DNA of 64,000 bases from Tillus elongatus. Taxonomy: Eukaryota; Arthropoda; Insecta; Coleoptera; Cleridae. Made by a program: the position numbers and the translations under genes. This document shows positions 54,505-64,000 of the stretch, one piece after another (positions within the stretch are counted from its first letter, which is position 1; each line of letters begins with the position of its first letter). The stretch is from positions 199,850,778 through 199,914,777 of the forward strand of contig OZ023262.1 of the NCBI GenBank assembly GCA_964006375.1. Reading direction: 5' to 3'. The notes below the pieces were generated by a model. The model was not told where the DNA came from, did not search any database, and was given only the letters and a program-made list of their open reading frames with translations.

Positions 54505-54672
54505 CAATAATATTAATTTGATGATATATGGTACATTATTTCTACTATATAGGTTATGCTGTTAACCAACTAAATTTGAGGCCTGCTTTCTTTAAAAAAT
54601 ACATATTTCCTACTAAAATATTTTTATATGCAAATTGAATACCATAATGCACTTGCTGCATCCAGACTTTTT

Positions 54673-55247
54673 TACATTTGGAGCAGTGGGTTTTCAGAAA
54701 TTGGCTATTAAAGATAAAAATGGGTTTTCTTTAATTTTCTAAAAATCTTGTCGAGTTTTTTGTTTGCTTTATTTGATTACCACTTACAAACATGTGATAG
54801 TTGATAAGTTTTCTAATTGTTACTGATAATGATTAAATTGTGCTCTTCGATTTCTTTATTTGCTAAGAAACCTTAGTCTCACCTTCCGAGTAATTTAGTA
54901 CATCATATCAGATCAAGTGTATCAAGTTGTAATTTGTATTTTTTTTAATGTATGATAAAGTGTTAAGTATGTTTTTGTTTATCAGCTAATAAGATTTTCC
55001 TGTTAATGTTGGTGAATCAAAAAAATTTGTAGTTACATTTTGCGTTTTGTGTAAACTGCTATATAGTGTGCAAGGAAAGTCATAACAAATTAAAATAGTA
55101 TCTCATTGGGGCCACAAAGACTCTTGTTAGAAATTTAGATCTACATCACTTTATTTGCTTTGAAAAACATTTATAATTAAGCCAAATTGTGTCTAGGTTG
55201 TGTAAAAATATATAGTATCTTTTTCTCTCCTTAGTATAATACATTTA
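54673..55247. other. Non-coding AT-rich stretch
   Basis: Nothing recognised. Confidence 0.35.
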
Positions 55248-55289
55248 TTAGTGAATTTTCTTAAAAAGTCCACTAATGTCGAGATCCGT

Positions 55290-55375
<86 letters not shown>

Positions 55376-56370
55376 ATATCATACCGATAACTCAAAAAAT
55401 AATAGACCGATCTTGGTCAAATTTGTTAAGTACCTGCCTTTTGCAAGTAGCTTAGAGATATTAGTTATCCAGGAAAATCGGACTAGGTTTTCCTGGAAAA
55501 TTTTGTGTTTTCTTTCTAAAGAAATGTATATCTCCGGAAATAACACAGTAAGGGCAACCACATTTGGTACGCGTGTTTGTATTATAAAGAGTGAAACCTG
55601 TACCAAAACTTAGATCTCTAGGTTTAAAGATAAAAACGTTATGGGCCGTTAAAAAAAATTGAGTTTTCCTCAAAACGTCAAAGTCGCGATTTGAAACGTC
55701 AAAATTGGCAATGTTTACGCAAAGAACGTGAAACGAATACGGATTATGAAAAGAAAATGTTGCAAGAAGAGTATTATGCGAACCCTTAAGTTTAAGCTTC
55801 AACCGTTATTGCTCTTCATTTAACAAAGGATAATAACCCTGAAGTTTAAGCTTCAACCGTCATTGTTCTTCATTTTACTAAAATGTTTACAGAAAATTCA
55901 TTTCAAATAGTCCCTTTCTCTGATATCTTGGCTGTCGATTTAGTTAAGTTGATGCTTTCGCTGTAGGTTTAGTGAACTTTATGGTTTAACGGTCTATAAT
56001 TTTTAGCTAATTTTCGTAGCACAAATTCGTTAATGCATTTTTGAATTTTTTATCGAAATATGATGCATGTTTGTAAGGAAAAATCTGGACGCAGGAAGTG
56101 CGTTTTGGTAGCGAATTTTCATTAAATCCTTCAAATTTCAATAACTCAATTTGCTATTAACGTAAGGTTTGTTGGCTAGGAAACCAACATTTTAGTTTGT
56201 TTTTAGAAAATTTTTGTACATTTTCAAACAATAAGTAATTTTGATAAAATATAGTACATTGTTTCTACTACGTAGGCCATACCGGTAATCAGATTGATGA
56301 CTGCTCGCATTTGCTATTGAATTTTTTTAAATGAAAATTGACTTCCATAACGCACTTGCTGAGTCCAGAC
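55248..56370 (+). mobile_element. HINE-like repeat, long copy
   Basis: Hairpin TTAGTGAATTTTCTTAAAAA with GTCCACTAATG, a short arm, (TA)n at 55295-55373, TATCATACCGATAACTCAAA, and a body with CTTCAACCGTTATTGCTCTT (55798-55817) that is partly repeated as CTTCAACCGTCATTGTTCTT (55852-55871). An inner reverse right-end motif lies at 56089-56112. The right end is CTTCCATAACGCACTTGCTG AGTCC at 56342-56366. Confidence 0.75.
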
Positions 56371-57385
56371 TTTTTCTTTATTACCTATGTAACTATTCGT
56401 GTAAATAACCATTCGTTTATCTAGGATTGGATAAAAATCAAATTGTTATTGTTTTAAACTAATTGTATTATTTCAGGAATCCTGCCCTTATCACAAATTT
56501 GTTTACAGACGTGAAATTTGTAAAACTGACATCAAATAAACTGAAGAATGCATTCTGTCTGGTGCTGTCGTAGTCACTTTTCACAAAAAGAAAAAAATAT
56601 ATAATAAATCAGACAGTGGCATCCCCAAATTGCCTCTGTTTTTTTTTGTTACTGAGATATCGTAGAGATCGTTAGGAATTTGAATTTACTTGTAGTGTGT
56701 AATATTATACAGGTGATCGAAAATGTTTGAGGGTACCTTGTACGGTATAACTTGAATTAAAAATAGGTATAATTCATTAAAAAAATACCTATACGTTTTA
56801 TAATATTTGTCGGCACAATTTATTATAACCCTGTATATTAAGTACATTTAGCACTTAACCTCGCACAAATAGAACAATATTTTAGTTTTAGTAAATATAT
56901 ATTACTGAACGATTGCACATTCTACGATGTTGATACAGCAAAAATAATTATACGTTACGAGGTAATTTTAGTTCAGGATGGGAAACTGTTGCATATAAGC
57001 TTCTGTATTCATACAGCAGACCGCTTGTCATTCCCTTTAATTATAAGCATGGAGAAACCTAAACCGCTTATTACATATATTCACTGGGATTGTTTTTAAA
57101 CATATTCAACTGTAACAGGATAATGGTTGTGGTTTGACATCAACTCTTGCTCAGTGGACAGTTGCAAAATCTCGTTATATTACATTGCTCAATATAGATG
57201 AAAGACTTATCCACAGTAGCAAATTATGATTGAAACTACAAGCTTTGCTTCCAATGGATGGCAGTGATCAGTATCAGATTTCTCCAAAAAAAAAAACTAA
57301 TAAAATCTTTAAACATTTAATCAATAATTAACATATCGACTCTGCATGTCATATGGTAGGGCGAAAATAATGTACTCAACGACAA
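56371..57385. other. Non-coding stretch
   Basis: No gene or clear element recognised. Low complexity in parts. Confidence 0.3.
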
Positions 57386-57839
57386 CAAAGATTCTAACGC
57401 AGCATGTGCGCTACTATGGCGAGTTCTTAATAAAAAAGTTAATAACTATAACTCTGTCTTCTATCAACATTGAAAGTTTGAATTTGTTACGTGATATAAG
57501 TGCCACACATACAAGTGTTCAAAATGTCTTATTTTCAAAATGTTATTATTGTTATTACTATTATTACATACAGCTACGGACAGAGGATTAATCCTATGGA
57601 GTCCGTTCTTGAAATAGCTAGGTCCGCACAACCAGAACACAGCACAAGTCATAAAATATACAATACTTACAAAATCAAACAAAACTTAGAGAATACTAAA
57701 TGCGAATTAAGTAATATTGTCTTTTAAAGGTATTCACAGATGATGCGGTCACCACTGGAGATGGCAGGCTTTTCCACCTGTCAAACACACGATCCGGGAG
57801 AAAATTCTGTCGACAACGAACGCTGAACGCGTCCCTGGG
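57386..57839. other. Possible HINE-like remnant and LINE 5' flank
   Basis: CTAACGCAGCATGTGCGCTA CTATGGCGAGTT at 57390-57424 looks like a diverged right end in reverse. The sequence then leads without a recognised boundary into the LINE at 57840. Confidence 0.35.
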
Positions 57840-60565
57840 AAATTTGCATTACGAAGACAACCATCACCAGAACTGTCATGATTGTAAGCCTACCTTTGTC
57901 ATCTTCAAAACAGGGTTTTTAAGTGGGACGACGCGCAGTGGGGAGCAAGTACTTCCACAGCAGCAAGACATATACGTATATCCTAGAAAACCTGACAACG
58001 CCTGTCAGACCCAACTCACGCTTTTACACCAGAACATGCAGTGCCTGAATTCCAAAATTCATCAGCTGGAGATGGCTTCTCTAGACAAAGATCCCGAGCT
58101 ACTCTTAATATCTGAACACTGAAAATCCAGGGAATAACTTGAAATATTACCCATAAGTGATTATACATTGATATCCTACTTTTGCCAAGACTTAAATCAC
58201 ATGGGGGTGTTGCAATATATGTAAGAAAGGCTACACTCGTAAAGGCACTAAACAAGTGAGGCATCAAGAATCTCTGCTAATGCTGCACTGTGGAGCTTTT
58301 CTCAGGTCTTTTAGTTATGTACATATACGACACCCCCGCCCCTTCGCCCCCCCCCCCACCCCGACAAAAGCATGGAAATAATTGAAGCTTTTTTGGATTG
58401 CACTAGATAATATCCTCCAAACAATAAACTCAATGAGCCGGTACTCTCAAATTGTAATTGGAGGTGACTCTAATATTAATATGCTTATAGATAGTACTTC
58501 TCATATACTCTTTCGCGACACCCTCTGCAGTTATGGCATGAAAATCACCATGCATGAACCTACACGTGTGACGCCCACATTATCTACATCTATTGACAAT
58601 TTCCTTGTGAATGAAAATACCTTACCCAAATGCTGAGCCAACACTTTGAAAACATTTCTTGCTGACCATCATGCAGTGTTGATACGGATTCCCGGTGTCA
58701 AGTGCAGTGCGGACCGATCAACAGTCAATAAACGAAAAAACTAGTGAGGCTAATTAAGTCACCTTCATCAGATTGCTTGAACACGAGACATGTACAAAAG
58801 TACCCCAAGAAACCTCCCCTGAAGATGCTTATAACAATTTCCTGGGAACGCTCAGCAACCATTTCAATGCATGTTTTCCAATTAGAAAAATTAGAATAGG
58901 TAAAAAACGTAGAGTTCCTGCAATGACAGAAATTAAGTAGATGAAACATGTCATCGCACTATATGGTGAGTTTGCCCAACGCTTTTCAGTATTTAACCCT
59001 ATGTTTATAACAGTAAATGCACAATATAAACAACTTATCGCAGATGTAGCAAAGGCCGAAATTGATAAACCTATTAGCAGCAGCAACAACAAGAACAAAA
59101 CTATGTGAAAGACCATTAACAAACTGGAAGTTAAAATGTCAAACTGAATGCCGTGCCATAAATGCGGACTTTCCAATTGGCAATTTTTCCTCATCTGCTG
59201 CTCAAAATGCAACTGCTCATCTGCCTGCCGCGGTAGATATAGCGTTTGTTGAGGAGATAACACCGCAAGTGAACACCCAATTCAAAAAAGTAGAAAATAG
59301 TCAACAACAAGCTGACAACATATCTTGCCGATAATAAACTTCTCTCGCCATATCAACATGGCTTTTGGCAAGCACGAAGTACCGAAACTGCAATTGTTGA
59401 ATGTGTGAAGCAAATTGTCGAACACATTGACAAAAAAGAGGTTGCTTTGGAAGTTATTGTGGATTTCTCCAAAGCCTTATAAGTAAGGTCCTTATGAGTT
59501 CACTGTTACTAAGTATGGAGTTACAGACACTGCATTGGACTGATTTAGAAGCTATCTTACAGACATAATATAAAAAGTTGTAATATCTAACTCGACCAGT
59601 GCCTACTCATCTAGTGACGGTTGTGGTGTCACAAGGAATAATTGTTGGACCTATGCTGTACATTATTTATGCCAACAGACTACTTCAGTACGTAGCGCAT
59701 CAATCTGGAAACAACATCAATCCAGACAACAAAATGATGGTCAACTCCTATGCTGATGATACCAACTTTTTGATGGGTCGACATAATGTTCAGGACATTG
59801 TGGCTGATGTTGACAAAGCTTTTAAAAGGCTTACCAACTGGCTTGATAAAACAAACGTGCACTCAATAAGGATGAGGCAACTTGCGTGCTTTTTAAGTCC
59901 TCTAAATAAAACAAAAACAAAAAAGATATTGGACAAGATGTAGAACCCAATGGCCAAACCGTGGCTTTGCAGATATACGGAACTACTAGGACTTCGTATC
60001 GATAGTGAGTTAAAGTGGAATGTCCACATCGATGAGCTCTGCTCGCAAATTTCCTTCATTTCGTATGCGACAAGAACACTAACCCAAAAATGTAATACCT
60101 CTACTGTGTTGTCACTGTATTATGTGTGTTTCTACTCACAACTAAGGTTTGGTATTATACACTGAGGATTAGCAAGTGAAGCAAATCGAGTTTTTAAACA
60201 ATAAAAACAAGTAATGAGAATCATATTCAATATCTCGCATAGACATATTTGTAGAAACACTTTGAAGGAACAGGGTATCCTTACACTCACCAGCATCTAG
60301 GTCCTGGAAGTGCTAGCTCATGTTTTTCAAAACAAGACCAAATACATACGCAATGCAGTTAAACATGGCTATACCACAAGAGGTAAAAATAACCTGCAAA
60401 ATAACAAACATCGCAGCTCTGTACCAAAATTCACAGTTCTACAACGGCTGCAAATTGTTTAATGCATTGCCAGAAGATGTACGGAACACAGACACTTCAC
60501 CAGCTTTTAAGAAGAAAGTGAAAACAATTATCCTAAACAAGACTGTGGACGATTTTTACATATAA
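57840..60565 (+). pseudogene. LINE (CR1/Jockey-like) ORF2, decayed
   Basis: Plus strand, readable in pieces. Endonuclease: LLHQNMQCLNSKIHQLEMAS then DPELLLISEH (58020-58120) and QIVIGGDSNINML, HEPTRVTPTLSTSIDNFLVN (58450-58620). Reverse transcriptase: YQHGFWQARSTETAIVECVK and VALEVIVDFSKAL (59350-59480), VSQGIIVGPMLYIIYANRLL (59625-59690), and SYADDTNFLMG with the catalytic Y-A-D-D at 59748-59765. C-terminal: LLGLRIDSELKWNVHIDELC (59980-60045) and YNGCKLFNALPEDVRNTDTS (60435-60500), ending at 60565. Many stops and frameshifts. The domain order endonuclease then reverse transcriptase and the lack of RNase H fit a CR1/L2/Jockey-type element. It is not functional. Confidence 0.85.
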
Positions 60566-60982
60566 GCTACCATTAAACTATCTTTTATTTTAATTTTGTT
60601 TAGTAATATGCACTTCTTATTAGTAATATAGTTAACATGGTATAAACCTTGTGCACCTGGTGTTTCTAGAAAACAATATTGGATTTAGATCTGTATTCTG
60701 CAACTTTGCTTTTGAATGTTCTTGTGTGTTTTATAATTATTTTTGTTTTGCTATTATGTGTTATTTAAGGAAACATTTTCTTAACTGTTATATGACTGTA
60801 TGTGTAAGGTTACTTTTATTGTTAACATGTAGACGTACAACAACATCCCTGTGTCATCTAAGTGACATCGGCCAGTTTAATTGTTAATATATACATTACA
60901 CATTAGTCACATGATTTTGATTAAGTTTTCTCCAAATTGTTCAACTGCCAAATTTAGCTTGAAATGTCACTTAGAAATTATA
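60566..60982. other. Non-coding stretch between the LINE and the pogo element
   Basis: Probably includes the LINE 3' untranslated region. No poly(A) tail or target duplication was recognised. Confidence 0.35.
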
Positions 60983-63774
60983 TAGGGGACACCGGGGCAT
61001 GTTGTAACAGTATTTCTATTTTATTTGTTTATTTCAAAACTAACAGCAATAATTATTTCCAACTTGGGCTAGGAAATCTGTATATATTTGTTATACATAC
61101 GAGGCTAAGGTTTTTGTGTATAGTGCAGTCGTTTTTTTTTTTGTCAATTTTGAGTTATTTTTGAAGTTGCATATGTTACAATTCACCCCGGGTTCGGGGC
61201 AAATTGTAACAGTCACGGGGTAAATAATAACAACAAAACCCTTTATATTTAAAGGAAAATATATTAAAAAATTAACTACTAAAAGCTAAAACCAAACATG
61301 CTGTTTCCTATTTTAGGTAAGTTATACGAAATATAAGTTTAGAATTTCGTTATTGTTTGAATTATCTTAACTGAAAGTGAACTAAAACCAACAAAATAAA
61401 TTAACAGTAAATTATAAGATAAAAGTAACTCAACATTCCTCAATGTTATCACTAATCTTTATCATTATCAGAATTACAGTGATGACAAATATATGCTTCA
61501 TCACCCGGCGTACATTCTTCATGTGCCCATTGTTTACAAAGCTGACAACGAATCGAAGATTGTCCTGGTTTGCTATCGCTAAAGTTTTCACAACACACCA
61601 CGCATACAGTGTCATCTTCGTCAGAAGATTCCTTTTGAAACATTTGTCGTCTTACGGTTTTTGAGTTCTTCACTCCGGCAGCTCTTTTTCCTATTTTATT
61701 GTCTCCTTTTCTAACTTCAGGGCATTAATTTCCGGTGTATCTGTTAGAATTGCGACTTTCTTTTCTTTAGACCTCTGGTATATGGTTTCCTTTCTGCAGC
61801 CGTAGGAATAGGCCTCACATTTGCAGGAGAGAAGACATCAGATGATGACGAGGACATGAAAGAACATCGATTAACAGTATTACTGGAGACAGATAATCCT
61901 TGATTTCCCGAATCGATAAATGCAGCAGTACTATCTCCGCTTCTTGGGAGCTCACGACTATTTGATGTGTGTTCCAAACTGCAAGCAGAGGTAGATGTTG
62001 AAGGGAGGACCTGTAGATTATTGACGGAATCAGGTAGTTGTTTTGTGGACACGTTTCCCGAAAATGGTCTATCGGTGACGCTGGTAGGCAGAAAGTCTTC
62101 ATCGCTGAATATATTTCTGTTAAATGGTTCCATTCCAGTACAACTAAAACCATTGGTGATATTACTCGGTGTAACAGCCCGAGGCAAAGCCTCTATGGCA
62201 AGTTATGGGATATCATAGATCGTCATAAATTTCATTGGATAGTTACGCATCTTGCTGGCAGGTCATGTTCTTTTTTAGAGGCCCATATACTGATCTATCG
62301 AGGGGCTGGAGTCTGTGAGAACAGTGTGGTGGGAATGACAGTAATACCACACCATTCTGCTTGGCATACTCCACGGTTCTATAAGATGTGTGGGAGTCAT
62401 GGTTGTCAAGCAACAAAAAGATTGGCTTCTATTTGGTCGGCCGAACATGTGACACGAAATGTTTCATGAAAATGAAAAATCCGTCGTCGGTCGTCCATCC
62501 GGAACCATTTTCGGCGCCAATAGAACCAGGGGGACCGTCACGTATAAAATGGTCTTGATATCGCTTTCGGGGAAAAATAAACATTGGTGGAACATGGTTG
62601 CCTATAGCATTAACCGCTACGCATAACGTGACAAGAACTCATCTTTCACTGGAAGTCACTCCACCCACCTGTCCGTACCTTTTTCTGCTACCACTTTTCC
62701 CAGTCGCTGTACTGTTGTTAGACCCGTCTCATCCACGTTCCATATATCGGCAGCTTCAAACTTGAATCTGTTACGGACATCTGCCAGTTTATCGAAGAAT
62801 ATTTTGACGTTCGGTTTATTAAAATTTGTAGCTGTTCCTATGCTTGTTGGCTCTGAAATACGAATAGACAAATTTGCATGTTTTTTCAGAAACGTTGAAA
62901 GCCAATCTTCTCCTGCAGACTTATCGCGCAGCCATGACTCAGGGACCTTAATATTGTACGAAACAGCACGTTTATAGGCCAGTTTTCGCACATCTCGATG
63001 TGATAAACCGAAATACATTTTTGAGCAATGTTTCAAATATTTTACGAACTCATTTATTTGATCTTCGGTGAATACTTGCTTATGTTTGCTATATCCATAA
63101 TTATCGAGAGTCATTCCCATAGCACTATCACTACGTTGTCTATGTTTTTTGACATATCTGCTTAGTGTAACGTAACAAATATTGGTGTCCTTTGCTACAG
63201 CTCTAATAGATTCGTTGTTGGTTATTACTCTAGTAATTGCTTCATCCATGACATCTTTGGCAGTCTGACCCCTCTCTGTCTTTTTCTTGTAATTTATCTC
63301 TCTATAACCAAACAATAACGCCTATCAATTACGTTATATATTACTGTTTACGTTACGGGGTAAGTTTTAACATGTTACAATATACCCCAGACGGAATGTT
63401 ACAATTTGCCCCGCGCGGATTTTGTTAAACATTTTTCTTATTACAAATTAAATAAACAACATAGAGCAATAAGCTTAGTGTCAAACGATTCTTCAGATCA
63501 CGTAGTATTTGATCCAAATTCAAGTTTAGTAAATATTCATGCAGCAAAAGCAATAACCAAAAGATCTCTTACCTTCAGAATTTAGTTCACATGTGATATT
63601 TTAGGTTAACTTAAATAACTTTAGTAGAATGCATCCGACACCGCTCAAACTGGGATGGTAAATGAGGCGATCTAAACTACACATTTGTACCTAACAGTCA
63701 CTCCGCCAGGCGGTGCCTTCTGGTCTTTCTTGCACTGTTTCAACCTACCCCGTGTTACAACATGTCCCGGTCTC

Positions 63775-63781
<7 letters not shown>
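60983..63781 (-). mobile_element. pogo-type transposon with PHD-finger transposase
   Basis: A 2.8-kb element. The left end is TATAGGGGACACCGGGGCAT GTTGTAACA; the right end in reverse is TATAGGGGAGACCGGGACAT GTTGTAACACGG. TA lies at both ends. Several subterminal repeats of the type GTTACAAT(T)TGCCCCG, ACATGTTACAATATACCCC and GGGGCAAATTGTAAC occur within 250 bp of each end (61160-61225; 63350-63420) and are likely transposase binding sites. The right end adjoins (TA)n and is duplicated beyond it. Confidence 0.9.
61452..63315 (-). pseudogene. pogo-type transposase with C-terminal PHD finger, broken
   Basis: Read from 63315 (MFGYREINYKKKTERGQTAK). Psq-type helix-turn-helix: DEAITRVITNNESIRAVAKD and VTLSRYVKKH. 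CENP-B-like second DNA-binding part: FGLSHRDVRKLAYK and WLRDKSAGEDWLSTFLKKH. Catalytic domain: WNVDETGLT (first Asp), LLLDNHDSH (second Asp, near 62410), HRLQPLDRSVYGPLKK (third Asp, near 62290). All three acidic residues are present. Lesions: a frameshift near 62660, an opal stop near 62635, an amber stop near 62428 and a frame change near 62230. The Ser/Thr-rich linker (62187-61744) ends KPYTRGLKKRKSQF. The last frame (61673-61452) has CVVCCENFSDSK, IRCQLCKQWAHEECTP and YICHHC, a PHD finger. The DDE plus PHD architecture is known from insect pogo/Tigger-like families. Confidence 0.9.
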
Positions 63782-63842
<61 letters not shown>

Positions 63843-63884
63843 CACTGTTTCAACCTACCCCGTGTTACAACATGTCCCGGTCTC

Positions 63885-63975
<91 letters not shown>
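63729..63975. repeat. Duplicated pogo end with two (TA)n tracts
   Basis: The terminal 52 bp of the pogo element (TTGCACTGTTTCAACCTACC to CGGTCTCCCCTATA) occurs at 63729-63780 and again, seemingly identical, at 63840-63891. A (TA)n tract of about 30 units separates them and a longer (TA)n follows (63889-63975). Confidence 0.9.
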
Positions 63976-63978
<3 letters not shown>

Positions 63979-64000
63979 TTTAACAATTTATTATAGACAC

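Larger units (their letters stand above)
52985..54672 (+). mobile_element. HINE-like repeat, long copy interrupted by a hAT
   Basis: GAGGAGATCGCGACTTGTAT starts a shortened left arm without a (TA)n core, directly followed by GACACCGGGACTCAAAAAGT and the body. A second arm of the AGCGAA type occurs at 53455-53600, then TATACAGGGTGACGCATTTT. The small module is split at 53848 by a 657-bp hAT. The right end is AATACCATAATGCACTTGCT GCATCC near 54646-54665. Confidence 0.7.

Noticed and set aside
62038..62469. Plus-strand 143-codon frame in the pogo element
   Set aside because: Antisense to the transposase coding sequence with its catalytic motifs on the minus strand.

Overview
This window is eukaryotic and almost certainly from an insect. 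It is AT-rich and intron-like, has no dense gene layout, and is packed with decayed and nested transposable elements and very long (TA)n microsatellites. The single host gene segment I can support is a 191-bp exon on the minus strand (25492-25682). It encodes the basic helix-loop-helix DNA-binding region of spineless, the insect aryl hydrocarbon receptor, and has a clean splice acceptor and donor. No other spineless exon was recognised, so most or all of the remaining sequence is probably its flanking introns: at least 25 kb downstream (low coordinates) and at least 38 kb upstream (high coordinates). The species cannot be named from this sequence.

Region by region: 1-900 holds two tandem arrays, an 18-bp minisatellite and a satellite built from the end motif of the dominant repeat. 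900-24400 is dominated by one repeat family (about 20 copies or fragments in the window). Each copy has a hairpin-forming left end, a (TA)n core and a right end carrying the stem-loop ACGCACTTGCTGCGT. The structure resembles non-autonomous Helentron elements (HINE/DINE-1 type), and I call it 'the HINE-like family'. Between its copies lie two LINE pseudogenes and a LINE endonuclease scrap, tRNA-derived SINE copies, and a hAT remnant with a heat-shock-element promoter. 25492-25682 is the spineless exon, with a dead mariner 138 bp upstream of its acceptor. 28250-34240 is a Penelope-like element (PLE) split by a HINE-like copy. That copy's (TA)n core has itself received three TA-target insertions: a full-length Tc1/mariner-type transposon with about 400-bp inverted repeats and an open transposase frame, a fold-back element, and a MITE.

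36000-41800 holds more HINE-like copies, some reverse, folded back or tandemly duplicated. 42609-47415 is a nearly complete Ty3/gypsy retrotransposon of the Kabuki/CsRn1 type with two LTRs, a tRNA-Trp-like primer site and a 5-bp target duplication. 47470-49380 holds a LINE tail and a second, dead Tc1/mariner-like transposase. 50595-52529 is a PLE tail arranged as a large palindrome with hammerhead-ribozyme-like motifs. 52985-56370 holds two long HINE-like copies, one interrupted by a small hAT with a recognisable 8-bp target duplication. 57840-60565 is a decayed LINE, and 60983-63781 is a pogo-type transposon whose transposase has an added C-terminal PHD finger.

The genes do not work together as a pathway. 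The coherent story is genomic: TA microsatellites carried by one abundant repeat family act as landing sites for TA-specific transposons, which gives nested structures inside what are probably giant introns of a developmental transcription factor gene. I did not find a convincing new multi-gene system. The most unusual items are the open transposase with Asn at its third catalytic position, the heat-shock element kept in two hAT copies, the paired hammerhead motifs in both PLEs, and the triple insertion in one (TA)n tract.
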